Shown: one piece after another, positions 16,691-23,913 of the stretch
Position numbering within the stretch: position 1 is the stretch's first letter
Layout of the letters: the number at the start of each line of letters is the position of its first letter
Source of the DNA: Gemmataceae bacterium
GTDB taxonomy: Bacteria; Planctomycetota; Planctomycetia; Gemmatales; Gemmataceae
Direction of reading: 5' to 3'
Assembly: GCA_019694755.1 (NCBI GenBank)
Contig: JAIBBI010000027.1
Location: 1-44,876 of the forward strand
DNA length: 44,876 nt
Made by a program: the position numbers and the translations under genes
The notes under the pieces: generated by a model
Told to the model about the DNA's origin: nothing
The model's database searches: none
Seen by the model: only the letters and a program-made list of their open reading frames with translations

Positions 16691-18133
16691 ATGAAAACCA
16701 TAGCGACCGAGTTGCTGAACGAGCTTTCCCGCAAGGGCCGGCGGTGCCACCACGTGCCGGCCAGCGACGTGGAGGCGGATCACGGCCTGCCGGCGTCTGC
16801 GCTGTCGGCCGCACCGCCCGCGCTGCCCGAAGTCGGCGAGATCGACCTGATCCGGCACTTTGTCAATCTTTCGACCCGCAACATGGCCATCGACACGAGC
16901 TTCTACCCGCTCGGGTCGTGCACCATGAAGTACAACCCGAAGCGGCACGAGCGCCTGGCCGGCCTGCCGGGCCTCGCGGGCGTTCACCCGCTGCAGCCCG
17001 ACGATTCGTGCCAGGGCATGCTGCAGATCATGTACGAGATGCAGCAGTTCCTCTGTGAGATCTCGGGCCTGCCGGCGTGTTCGCTCCAGCCCGCGGCCGG
17101 GGCACAGGGCGAACTCACCGCGCTGTATGTCGCGGCCGCCTACTTCCGGCACAGGAAACAGACGCACAAGTCGCGCGTGCTCGTCCCCGACAGCGCGCAC
17201 GGCACCAACCCCGCGAGCGCGGCCCTCGCCGGGTTCGAGGCGGTCACGGTCAAGAGCGGGCCGGACGGGCTTGTAGACGTCAACGACCTCGCGTCGAAAC
17301 TCGACGACAAGACGGCCGTGTTCATGATCACGAACCCGAACACGCTCGGCCTGTTCGAGAGCCGGATCGTGGAGATCGCAAAGCGGGTCCACGACGTCGG
17401 CGGCCTGGTCTACCTCGACGGCGCGAACATGAACGCCATCCTCGGGCTCACGCGCCCGGGCGACTTCGGTGCGGACATGCAGCATTACAACGTCCACAAG
17501 ACGTTCACCGGCCCGCACGGCGGCGGCGGCCCCGGCAGCGGCCCGATCACGGTCCGCGATTTCCTCGAGCCGTTCCTGCCGTCGCCGATGGTGGTCAAGG
17601 ACGGTGACCGGTATCGGCTCGACAGCGATCGGCCGCTGAGCATCGGCCGGGTGCGCGGCTACTTCGGGACGATCGGCATTCTGCTCCGCGGCTGGTTCTA
17701 CATCCGGACGCTGGGGGCGGCCGGGCTTCGCGAGGTCAGCGAGGTCGCGGTGCTCAACGCCAACTACCTGCGCGAGAAGGTGAAGGACATTTACGCGGTG
17801 CCGTACGGCGACCGCTGCCTGCACGAGTTCGTGGCCAGCGCGAAGAAGCTGCGGGCCGAGAAGAAGATCAGCGCGATGGAAGTGGCGAAGCGCCTGCTCG
17901 ACTTCGGCTTCCACGCCCCGACGGTGTACTTCCCGCTCGTGGTGCCCGAGGCCTTGATGATGGAGCCCACGGAGACGGAGAGCAAGGAAACGCTCGACCA
18001 GTTCGCGGAAGTGCTGCGGACGATCGCCGGGGAAGATGCCGCGTTCCTGAAGGAAGCCCCGCACACGACGGCGATCAGCAGGCCGGACGAGGTGAAGGCG
18101 GCCAAAGAGCCGATTCTGCACTGGAAGCGGTAG
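16691..18133 (+). CDS. gcvPB: Glycine dehydrogenase (decarboxylating) subunit 2
   Basis: The 480-residue protein is the C-terminal, PLP-binding half of the split P protein. Family blocks include IDTSFYPLGSCTMKYNPK, DSAHGTNPASAALAGFE, YLDGANMNAILGL and the cofactor lysine in NVHKTFTGPHGGGGPG (Lys270). It pairs with GcvPA to decarboxylate glycine. It starts 33 bp after gcvPA; no strong Shine-Dalgarno is seen, so coupling to upstream translation is possible. It ends the operon, and no terminator hairpin with a T-tract follows it closely. The L protein (dihydrolipoyl dehydrogenase) must be encoded elsewhere. Confidence 0.97.
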   Translation: MKTIATELLNELSRKGRRCHHVPASDVEADHGLPASALSAAPPALPEVGEIDLIRHFVNLSTRNMAIDTSFYPLGSCTMKYNPKRHERLAGLPGLAGVHPLQPDDSCQGMLQIMYEMQQFLCEISGLPACSLQPAAGAQGELTALYVAAAYFRHRKQTHKSRVLVPDSAHGTNPASAALAGFEAVTVKSGPDGLVDVNDLASKLDDKTAVFMITNPNTLGLFESRIVEIAKRVHDVGGLVYLDGANMNAILGLTRPGDFGADMQHYNVHKTFTGPHGGGGPGSGPITVRDFLEPFLPSPMVVKDGDRYRLDSDRPLSIGRVRGYFGTIGILLRGWFYIRTLGAAGLREVSEVAVLNANYLREKVKDIYAVPYGDRCLHEFVASAKKLRAEKKISAMEVAKRLLDFGFHAPTVYFPLVVPEALMMEPTETESKETLDQFAEVLRTIAGEDAAFLKEAPHTTAISRPDEVKAAKEPILHWKR

Positions 18134-18345
18134 GGGCGAACGGCGACGCCGACCCGCCCCGTACGAATTGTCTCCCTGGGAGCATTTCTCAGCCGGTCCA
18201 ACGGTGAATGGGCGCAAGTGGCGTCCGCAATGGATCTTGCGAAGTAAGGGCCGCAATCGCAAATTCGTTTTGGCGATATCACCCACCCCACCTGGGACGA
18301 ATTAAACGAACTGGACAAATGGAGGAAACCGGGGATCGGGCGCCG

Positions 18346-18387
18346 GGTGTCAGGTGTCGGGTGTCGGGTGTCGGGTGTCGGGTGTCG
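18346..18387. repeat. Heptamer tandem repeat, six units of GGTGTC(A/G)
   Basis: Six perfect 7-bp units run head to tail: the first is GGTGTCA and the next five are GGTGTCG. The array is intergenic and is followed immediately by the inverted-repeat cluster. Because the unit is not a multiple of a codon and no gene crosses it, copy number could vary without frame effects. Two other 7-bp repeats of different sequence occur at 21477-21497 and 21572-21585. Confidence 0.9.
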
Positions 18388-18401
18388 GGAAGAGGGGTAT
18401 C

Positions 18402-18530
18402 GGGTGCCATGCTTCCGGCTTTGCGGAAGCATGAGGCCAGCGCAAGCGGACATGCTTCCGCATCGTCGCGATCAACATGACTCTGCCCGGCGGAACACGA
18501 TCACGCGGGTTCCGCGGAAGCATGGCACCC
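18402..18530. repeat. Nested inverted repeats around CATGCTTCCG
   Basis: CATGCTTCCG at 18408-18417 pairs with CGGAAGCATG at 18424-18433 across a 6-base loop, giving a 10-bp hairpin. A third copy, CATGCTTCCG, is at 18451-18460, and a longer arm GGGTGCCATGCTTCCG (18402-18417) is perfectly complementary to CGGAAGCATGGCACCC (18515-18530), so the 129-bp unit has 16-bp terminal inverted repeats. This is the shape of a REP-like or MITE-like palindromic element. No transposase gene or target-site duplication was found. Confidence 0.8.
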
Positions 18531-18723
18531 GTCCAGCCATCCGAGCGAACCTGGCCAGTCATGGCCCGGGTGGTTTTCGAACATCTTCCGTTTCGTGCCA
18601 CCCATTCATTCCTGCTCAAAGTCCGGGTACAATGCGGTGGCATGAGAGATTCCATGGGTGCCCGACCGCCGGCGTCACCCCAACAACCGAGACTCGGTCC
18701 GGGGCGATGGATTGGAAGGTAGC

Positions 18724-19122
18724 ATGCTGTCGACTTTGCCCCGCGAAGACAAGTGCCTGGGAATGCTCGTTGTTGGAGCCTTGGCATTCGCGATGGTGAT
18801 GATTGCCTTTCCGAGGAATGACCTGCCATCGACCTCGCGCATCGCGGGGAACCGCGAACCATTGCCGGAAGATCAATCTCAGACTACGGAAAAGCCTGGC
18901 AGCTCCATGATGATGCCGCCGGATGATGTCATGGCCATTGCCATGAGGCACGTTCGCGAGAAGAATCACGCCTTGCCTGACGATTACGAAGTAAACATGA
19001 GGCGATCACCGGCGGGTGGCGCGTGGCTTATCGAGTTCATCCCGACCTCGCGGCAACACACACAGCACCTGTATGTTACCGTCGGAGATGACGGGACCTT
19101 CAGTGCCTTCGGCGGTCGGTAA
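18724..19122 (+). CDS. Small membrane-anchored hypothetical protein
   Basis: The 132-residue product begins MLSTLPREDKCLGMLVVGAL; GGAAGG lies four bases before the ATG at 18724, so I prefer it to the in-frame ATG at 18658. One hydrophobic segment at about 14-33 anchors a soluble domain (about 60-132) with DDVMAIAMRHVREKNHALPDDYEV and a beta-rich end GGAWLIEF...HLYVTVGDDGTFSAFGG. The helix-then-sheet order is loosely like small PepSY or NTF2-like domains, but I cannot assign one. Its base composition is visibly less G+C-rich than the flanking operons, which suggests a different history. Confidence 0.6.
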   Translation: MLSTLPREDKCLGMLVVGALAFAMVMIAFPRNDLPSTSRIAGNREPLPEDQSQTTEKPGSSMMMPPDDVMAIAMRHVREKNHALPDDYEVNMRRSPAGGAWLIEFIPTSRQHTQHLYVTVGDDGTFSAFGGR

Positions 19123-19218
19123 TGCGCACCCGACTGTGACCGCAAAAAAGTGTGAGACGCCGCAAACGTTCTGGCAAAGAATGAACTGGTCAGGATCGAG
19201 AACCGTAGTTGGCACCGA

Positions 19219-19572
19219 GTGAGATATGAGGCCCTGTTGGACCCGACTATGCTCGATTGGCAGAAGTTACCCTCCCACTTGAGCTACCTTGCGGCCGCCG
19301 CAGAGAAGTATGGTGTCGTAAGCGGCGATCAGGCCATTGGAGAGTTCTTTCGCATGGCCTCGTCTGACGAACTCAATGCACTGTCAATGCTCAGTTGGCG
19401 AGTGGCGGACGACTTTGATGATATCGACGCTTGGCTGGATAGATATCCGATGACGCACCACAAGGAGTCAGCGCTGGTCTATTTTGCGCTGCACCTCGTG
19501 GCAATCGGCAATGATTGCGGCGTGCTGACGGCGCGTCCGCGGAATCGGGAGAGTAACGAAACAGATTGGTGA
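19219..19572 (+). CDS. Small hypothetical protein (orphan)
   Basis: An open frame of 117 residues starts at a GTG at 19219; an internal ATG at 19249 is an alternative and neither has a good Shine-Dalgarno. The predicted product is mainly helical and acidic (LSYLAAAAEKYGVVSGDQAIGEF, LSWRVADDFDDIDAWLDRYP) with no signal peptide or membrane segment. Base composition and codon use resemble the preceding gene rather than the high-G+C surroundings, so the two may have arrived together. I recognise no family. The acidic, small, soluble character would suit an inhibitor or immunity-type protein, but no toxin is nearby, so this is speculation. Confidence 0.45.
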   Translation: MRYEALLDPTMLDWQKLPSHLSYLAAAAEKYGVVSGDQAIGEFFRMASSDELNALSMLSWRVADDFDDIDAWLDRYPMTHHKESALVYFALHLVAIGNDCGVLTARPRNRESNETDW

Positions 19573-19708
19573 ATGCACGGTGTGAGGAACGGCGACGTTT
19601 CGGCCGCAGTCGGTGCCCGGCAGCGGCTCGACAACATCGAATGGTGCTCGGTGTGGCGGGCGGCGGCGTGAAGTGCCCCTTACTTCGTGCGGGGCTCTTT
19701 CGGGGGAA

Positions 19709-21415
19709 TCACACCGTCGCCAGATACCGCAAGCGGAACGCTTGGAAGTCGGCAGCGGTGACTTGACCGTCGTTGTCGGCGTCGAAGGTGGGGTTGTTGC
19801 TGAGGAAGGCCAGGCGGAAGGCGAGGAAGTCGCTGGCGGTTACTGTGGCATCGCCGTCGGCGTCGCCGAAGAGGCGGTGGAGGCCGATGGTGTAGTCGCC
19901 GCCGGGCGTGCCGTTGGCGTCGCCGTCGAGCGGGCGGTTGATCGGGTCGAGCGTCTGGCTGGCGTTGACCCGCACGGTGTACCGCCCGTCGGCGAGTGGT
20001 GGGAACGTGACCCGGGCGATGGTCTGCGTGGCCGTGCTGCCGGTCGTGGTCACGATGACGGGGACCGTCACGCTGCCCGCGCCGGTGAGCGTGATCGCGC
20101 CGGTGCCCAGTGTCATCAGTTTGTCGAATGTCACGGTGGACTCCGTGACCCGCGAACGCTGGGCGGAGCCGTCGTTGATGACCACGCTGCTCACCCGTGC
20201 GGGTGCCTGCCGGAGGACCTGGCCGGCCGTGCGGACGAGGGCGTCGGCATTGGTGTCGGGCAGGTCGCTCGAGAGGTCCCAGAAGAAGACGCCGCCGAGT
20301 TGCTGCGAGGTCACGACGTTGACCTTGCGGAGAATGGACGCGGGATCTTCGAACGTGCTGAACAGCCCGCCGTTGATGCCGGGGGCGTAGACGTAGGGCA
20401 CGCCGGCGACGGTGTCCTGGTACTTCGCATAGCTGGCGGGCTGCGATTGCAGGCGGGCGTACATGTCGCGGTAGTCGATGACGCCGGCTTCCCAAGTGCC
20501 GGGCGCGGCCCCGGTGGCGGAGCGGTACAGGCCGTGGGTGGTGCCCGCGGTGACACCCTGCCAGGCGTGATTGTAGAGCGGCAGGCCCATGCTGAGCTTG
20601 CTGGCGGGCACGCCGGCCGCGAGGTAGGCGTTGAGCGACCACGACGTGTTGTAGGTGCCGCCGGCCGAGTTGGGGTCGGCCGGGCTGTGGTACAGCGGGG
20701 CTTGGTGGTTGGTCTGGTTCTCCCAGCGGCCGTGGTAGTCGTAGGTCATCACGTCGATGAAATCGAGGTGCTGGGCGACCGCGGCAATCTCGTAGTTCGG
20801 AATTGTGCCGGAGCCGGCCGCGAGCGCGGCGGACAGCTCGTAATACTTGCCGTCGGCCAAGCCGGCCGCGGTGAGTTGCGTGCGGAGTTCCTGACAGAGG
20901 AGCGTGAAGTTCTGCTTGTCTTGGGGCCGGTTGACGTTGCCGGCCTGGCCGCCGCCCACGGGGTATTCCCAATCGAGGTCGACGCCGTCGAACCCGTAGG
21001 TGCGGATGAAGTTCACGGCCGAGGCGGCGAAGGTGGCTCGGGAGGTCGGAGTCAGCGCGGCATCGGAAAAGGGGCTCGACAGAGTCCAGCCGCCGACGGC
21101 GATGGAGGTCCGCAGGTGCGGGTTGGCGGCCTTGAGTTGGAAGAGTTGGTTGAGGTTGCCGCGGAGTGGCTGGTTCCAGGTGTCGCCGGGAAACTGCTTC
21201 TCGACGGCGGCATAGGTGTCGTAGAGGGCGACCTGCCCGGCCGGGTTGATCTGCGCGAAGGCGTAGATCACGTGCGTGAGCCGCGAAGCGGGGATGTTGG
21301 CGACCTGATAGTTGCGGTCGTAGGTGCTCCACTCCGTGTAGTAAGCGGCCACTCGGTAACCGGCCGCCGGCGCGGTACGATCTTCGAGAAACTCAACGCA
21401 GAGCTTTCGCGCCAT
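19709..21415 (-). CDS. Secreted GH18 chitinase-like glycoside hydrolase with dockerin-like C-terminus
   Basis: The 568-residue protein has a complete GH18 signature: the SIAVGGW strand (104-110) and DGVDLDWEYP (143-152) with the catalytic Glu150, and MTYDYHG further on. GH18 enzymes cleave beta-1,4 linkages in chitin or related N-acetylglucosamine polymers. The N-terminus (MARKLCVEFLEDRTAPA) is the short planctomycete leader type rather than a classical signal peptide. After a beta-sandwich linker (about 400-500), the last 60 residues hold two Ca-binding loops, GDADGDATVTASDFLAFRL and FDADNDGQVTAADFQAFRL, as in type I dockerins. No cohesin is in the window. The large frames on either side in this interval are shadows of this gene. 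Confidence 0.9.
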   Translation of the reverse strand: MARKLCVEFLEDRTAPAAGYRVAAYYTEWSTYDRNYQVANIPASRLTHVIYAFAQINPAGQVALYDTYAAVEKQFPGDTWNQPLRGNLNQLFQLKAANPHLRTSIAVGGWTLSSPFSDAALTPTSRATFAASAVNFIRTYGFDGVDLDWEYPVGGGQAGNVNRPQDKQNFTLLCQELRTQLTAAGLADGKYYELSAALAAGSGTIPNYEIAAVAQHLDFIDVMTYDYHGRWENQTNHQAPLYHSPADPNSAGGTYNTSWSLNAYLAAGVPASKLSMGLPLYNHAWQGVTAGTTHGLYRSATGAAPGTWEAGVIDYRDMYARLQSQPASYAKYQDTVAGVPYVYAPGINGGLFSTFEDPASILRKVNVVTSQQLGGVFFWDLSSDLPDTNADALVRTAGQVLRQAPARVSSVVINDGSAQRSRVTESTVTFDKLMTLGTGAITLTGAGSVTVPVIVTTTGSTATQTIARVTFPPLADGRYTVRVNASQTLDPINRPLDGDANGTPGGDYTIGLHRLFGDADGDATVTASDFLAFRLAFLSNNPTFDADNDGQVTAADFQAFRLRYLATV

Positions 21416-21456
21416 GATCCTGCTCCGGAATTCACTCCAGTGTAGGGTATGGCGGA

Positions 21457-21585
21457 AATGCAGAATGAAGAGGACGGAGGTCAGAGGTCAGAGGTCGGAA
21501 TGCAGAATGAAAACGGGACGCACTGTGCTAGACGGGGATGGGTCGGGAATTGGTTTGGCGGATAGCGGAAAGCCGATAGCCGATA
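21457..21585. repeat. Short direct and 7-bp tandem repeats between the GH18 and PEP-CTERM genes
   Basis: AATGCAGAATGAA occurs at 21457-21469 and again at 21499-21511. Between the copies are three 7-bp units, GAGGTCA, GAGGTCA, GAGGTCG (21477-21497). Further on, GCCGATA is repeated twice (21572-21585). The stretch has no gene. The unit length of 7 is the same as in the array at 18346 although the sequences differ. Confidence 0.75.
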
Positions 21586-21590
21586 GCAGT

Positions 21591-21631
21591 CAACGACATC
21601 GCCGTGGTCGAAGACCACGGCGATGTCGTTG
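21591..21631 (-). terminator. Perfect 19-bp hairpin downstream of the PEP-CTERM gene
   Basis: CAACGACATCGCCGTGGTC (21591-21609) is exactly complementary to GACCACGGCGATGTCGTTG (21613-21631) with a 3-base GAA loop. It begins 7 bp beyond the stop of the PEP-CTERM gene, as expected for its transcription terminator. There is no T-tract on either strand, so release may rely on another factor, or the hairpin may protect the 3' end of the mRNA. It could serve both strands, but no plus-strand gene ends nearby. Confidence 0.8.
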
Positions 21632-21637
21632 ACCCGG

Positions 21638-21979
21638 TTACTTCTTACGGCGGGCGCGGAGGCCCATGATGCCCAGCGCGCTGAGGCTGAGTAGAAGGGT
21701 GCCCGGTTCCGGCGTTTGGGTGGTCGGGGGCGGGTTGCCGCCCGGCGGCGGATTACCGCCCGGGGGCGGGTTGCCACCCGGGGGCGGATTGCCGCCCGGA
21801 GGCGGATCCACCGGTGGCGGGTTGGTCGGCGGTGGATCGACTTCGCCGCCCACGCCGCCCGGTGGGACCGTAGTAACCGGAGGCTTGCTGACGATAATCC
21901 CGGCCTGGGCCAATGACGGCAGCACGAAGGCTGCGAGCGTCATGCCGAGCAGGCACCGGGTGAGAATCCAACGTTTCAT
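21638..21979 (-). CDS. PEP-CTERM protein with a PPPGGN repeat
   Basis: The ATG at 21979 has GGAG six bases upstream. The 113-residue product has a signal peptide (MKRWILTRCLLGMTLAAFVLPSLAQAG), a Pro/Gly-rich middle with PPPGGN-type repeats, and a C-terminal sorting signal: TPEPGTLLLSLSALGIMGL followed by RARRKK. The PEP motif, hydrophobic helix and basic tail define PEP-CTERM proteins, which are processed by an exosortase and released to or held at the cell surface, often with exopolysaccharide. No exosortase is in the window. The mature protein would be almost entirely the repeat, so it is probably a structural or spacer protein and not an enzyme. Confidence 0.85.
   Translation of the reverse strand: MKRWILTRCLLGMTLAAFVLPSLAQAGIIVSKPPVTTVPPGGVGGEVDPPPTNPPPVDPPPGGNPPPGGNPPPGGNPPPGGNPPPTTQTPEPGTLLLSLSALGIMGLRARRKK
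21728..21799. repeat. 18-bp coding minisatellite, four units
   Basis: Four near-identical 18-bp units (21728-21745, 21746-21763, 21764-21781 and 21782-21799) encode GGNPPP in the PEP-CTERM gene on the minus strand. Units differ by one to three bases, mostly at third positions. Two degenerate copies flank the array. Because the unit is a multiple of three, copy changes would alter protein length but keep the sorting signal in frame. Confidence 0.9.
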
Positions 21980-22045
21980 GTCCAACTCCACTAACCAGAC
22001 GTACTGAGGAGAGGGGACCATGCCCGACCCCCGGCCGTCTGTCAA

Positions 22046-22073
22046 CCTATATCGCCCGGCACGACCGTCACAA
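22046..22073 (-). promoter_or_regulatory. Possible sigma70-type promoter for the PEP-CTERM gene
   Basis: On the minus strand TTGTGA (22073-22068) and TATAGG (22051-22046) are separated by 16 bases and lie about 70 bp upstream of the start at 21979. The match to TTGACA/TATAAT is modest, and planctomycete promoters are poorly defined. The rest of the 287-bp divergent gap before the BBP7 gene shows no other feature. Confidence 0.25.
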
Positions 22074-22266
22074 TTGACTATTTTCGCGCATCCGGCCTGT
22101 AGCGGACGTAACGGTTGGCGTGAGCCGGCCGGATCGACCGGCTGGACGTTCGCCATTTCCCCTGCCTTGCCGGAATTCCCCATTCAATCGGCGCGTGCGT
22201 AGTCGATCCATTCAGCGTGAAACGACGGGGCATGATGCCCGCATAATCCAGGGAAGGGGTTCGGCC

Positions 22267-23853
22267 ATGACGGTACGCCAACGGTTGTTGGTGCTCGGCG
22301 GCACGCTCGCGCTGGCCGCCCAAGGGTATGGGCAGGAGCTGCAATGGCGGCCGGTCGGGGCGGCGAAGCCGTCAATCATCATCCCAGCCCAAGCCACCGA
22401 GACCGCGCTGGCTCCGCAGGCTCCCCCGGTGGTTACGCCGATCACACCGCCGCCGGTGATCAACCCGATCCCGGGCTTCCCGGCCAATGAGGCGTTGCCC
22501 GCGCCGAAGGCGGCCGTGGTGGTGCCGCCGAACGCGGGGGCCGGCAGCGACAGCCCGCTCCCGATGATTACAAACCCGGTGATGGCCGAGCCGGGCCCGG
22601 GCGGCGATTGCGGCGCGTGCGTGACTCATTCGATCAACTGGGCGTCGCCGGGCACCTGGCTGGCGTCGGCCGCGCCGGCTGACCACCGGGCGTGGGTGCG
22701 CGGCGAGTTTCTCGCCTGGGGCGTGAAGGGGGCCAACTTCCCGGTCCTGCTCACGACCTCGACGCGGACGTTTCCGATCGGTAACAACCCGGCCGCCCCT
22801 GTGATAAATCCGGCGAGGGTCGGCAACATCGGCTCGCTGGCCGACCCGCAAGCGGTCGTGTTGCTCGACGGCAACGACCTCAATGAACAGTTCCGCCCCG
22901 GCATGCGGTTCGGGGGCGGCTGGTGGTTCGACCCGTGCGGCGTGCAGGGCGTCGACGGCTCGATCTTCATCACGCCGCGACGGACGGGCAGTTACTCGGC
23001 AAACACCGGGCAGTACGGCAACCTGTATCGGCCGTACTTCGCCGTGAACCGCGGATTGCCCGAGACCGGCGGCGTGCCCGGCGAATCGCGCGAGGTCGTC
23101 GGCGTGGCGTCGGCCGGGATCAACGGCCAATTCAATGCCGAGCTTTCCAGCTTCTTCTGGGGCGCGGACCTGAACTACCGCCGAAACCTGTGGGCCGGCT
23201 GCACGACGCGGGTCGATGGGTTCGCGGGCTTCCGCTACCTGCATCTCGACGAGCGGTTCCAGGCCACCGAGTCGATCCAGTTCACCCGCGACACGACGTT
23301 TACGGATGCCGCGGGCACGGTGGTGCGTGTAGTCCCGGCGGGGCTGAACATCAGCATCCTCGACCGGTTCAACACGAAGAACAACTTCTACGGCGGTCAG
23401 GTGGGTGCCGATGTCGAATGGCGGCGCGATCGCTGGTCGCTGGGCTTGCGACCGAGCATCGCTCTGGGCTGCACGCAGCAGAATCTGAACGTGACGGGCG
23501 CGTATCAGGAGTCGATGAACGGCAAGGTGACCGCGGGCTTCCCGGGTGGCCTGTACGCCCTGAACAGCAACATCGGCTCGCGGTCGGAGACGAACTTCAC
23601 GTACGTGCCCGAGGTGCAGTTGAAGCTCGGCTACTTCGTGACCAACAACCTCCGGGTGACGGCCGGGTACGATTTCCTGTACTGGTCGAGCGTGATCCGC
23701 CCGGGCGACCAGATTGACCGCAACCTCGACGTGGTGCGGGTGCCCCCGCTGACGGGTGGCACGCCGGTGGTGCCCGCCAGCCCGGCTCCGCTGTTCAACA
23801 CGACGGATTTCTGGGCCCAGGGCGTGAGCCTGGGGATGGAATACCGCTGGTAA
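22267..23853 (+). CDS. BBP7-family outer-membrane beta-barrel protein
   Basis: The 528-residue protein starts at the ATG at 22267 with a signal peptide (MTVRQRLLVLGGTLALAAQGYG). A Pro-rich stretch (about 50-110) precedes a barrel region of alternating strands. The signature parts VRGEFLAWGVKGANFPVLLTTS, RFGGGWWFDPCGVQGVDGSIF, GADLNYRRNLWAGCTTRVDGFAGFRYLHL and the C-terminal VTAGYDFLYWSSVIRPGDQIDRN are those of the planctomycete BBP7 (DUF1551) family, thought to be outer-membrane proteins. It ends with a Trp (LGMEYRW), as many barrel proteins end with an aromatic residue. Paralogues are numerous in these genomes; the transported substrate, if any, is unknown. Confidence 0.9.
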   Translation: MTVRQRLLVLGGTLALAAQGYGQELQWRPVGAAKPSIIIPAQATETALAPQAPPVVTPITPPPVINPIPGFPANEALPAPKAAVVVPPNAGAGSDSPLPMITNPVMAEPGPGGDCGACVTHSINWASPGTWLASAAPADHRAWVRGEFLAWGVKGANFPVLLTTSTRTFPIGNNPAAPVINPARVGNIGSLADPQAVVLLDGNDLNEQFRPGMRFGGGWWFDPCGVQGVDGSIFITPRRTGSYSANTGQYGNLYRPYFAVNRGLPETGGVPGESREVVGVASAGINGQFNAELSSFFWGADLNYRRNLWAGCTTRVDGFAGFRYLHLDERFQATESIQFTRDTTFTDAAGTVVRVVPAGLNISILDRFNTKNNFYGGQVGADVEWRRDRWSLGLRPSIALGCTQQNLNVTGAYQESMNGKVTAGFPGGLYALNSNIGSRSETNFTYVPEVQLKLGYFVTNNLRVTAGYDFLYWSSVIRPGDQIDRNLDVVRVPPLTGGTPVVPASPAPLFNTTDFWAQGVSLGMEYRW

Positions 23854-23913
23854 TCGCCTTGACGCCGGCCAGCCGTCGCGGGTATGGCCCCCCGAATCGA
23901 ATCGAGGGGTCTT

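Larger units (their letters stand above)
18134..18723. other. 590-bp gene-free region with tandem and inverted repeats
   Basis: No convincing gene is seen between gcvPB and the small gene at 18724; the frames here are short and have no family resemblance. The region contains a 7-bp tandem repeat (18346-18387) and a set of inverted repeats around CATGCTTCCG (18402-18530). The remainder is unstructured by eye. It marks the change from the housekeeping gcv operon to lower-G+C orphan genes and looks like a site where DNA has been gained or rearranged. Confidence 0.7.

Noticed and set aside
16322-18286. 654-residue open frame on the minus strand across gcvPA/gcvPB
   Set aside because: It is antisense to strongly conserved gcvP genes, and its Arg/His/Pro-rich product has no family resemblance; it is a high-G+C shadow frame.
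18346-18387. CRISPR or origin iterons
   Set aside because: Seven-bp units without spacers; no DnaA boxes, parA/parB or rep gene nearby.
18658-18723. Upstream start for the small membrane protein
   Set aside because: The ATG at 18724 has a good Shine-Dalgarno, and the added residues are polar and basic before an otherwise N-terminal anchor.
19680-21332. 550-residue minus-strand frame in another phase of the GH18 gene
   Set aside because: Arg/Pro/His-rich translation with no motif, overlapping the real gene.
19613-21445. 610-residue plus-strand frame across the GH18 gene
   Set aside because: Gly/Val/Glu-rich composition is typical of a shadow; the minus-strand frame has the GH18 catalytic motif.
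21728-21799. CRISPR-like array
   Set aside because: Units are 18 bp, contiguous without spacers and in frame within a coding sequence; no cas genes are present.
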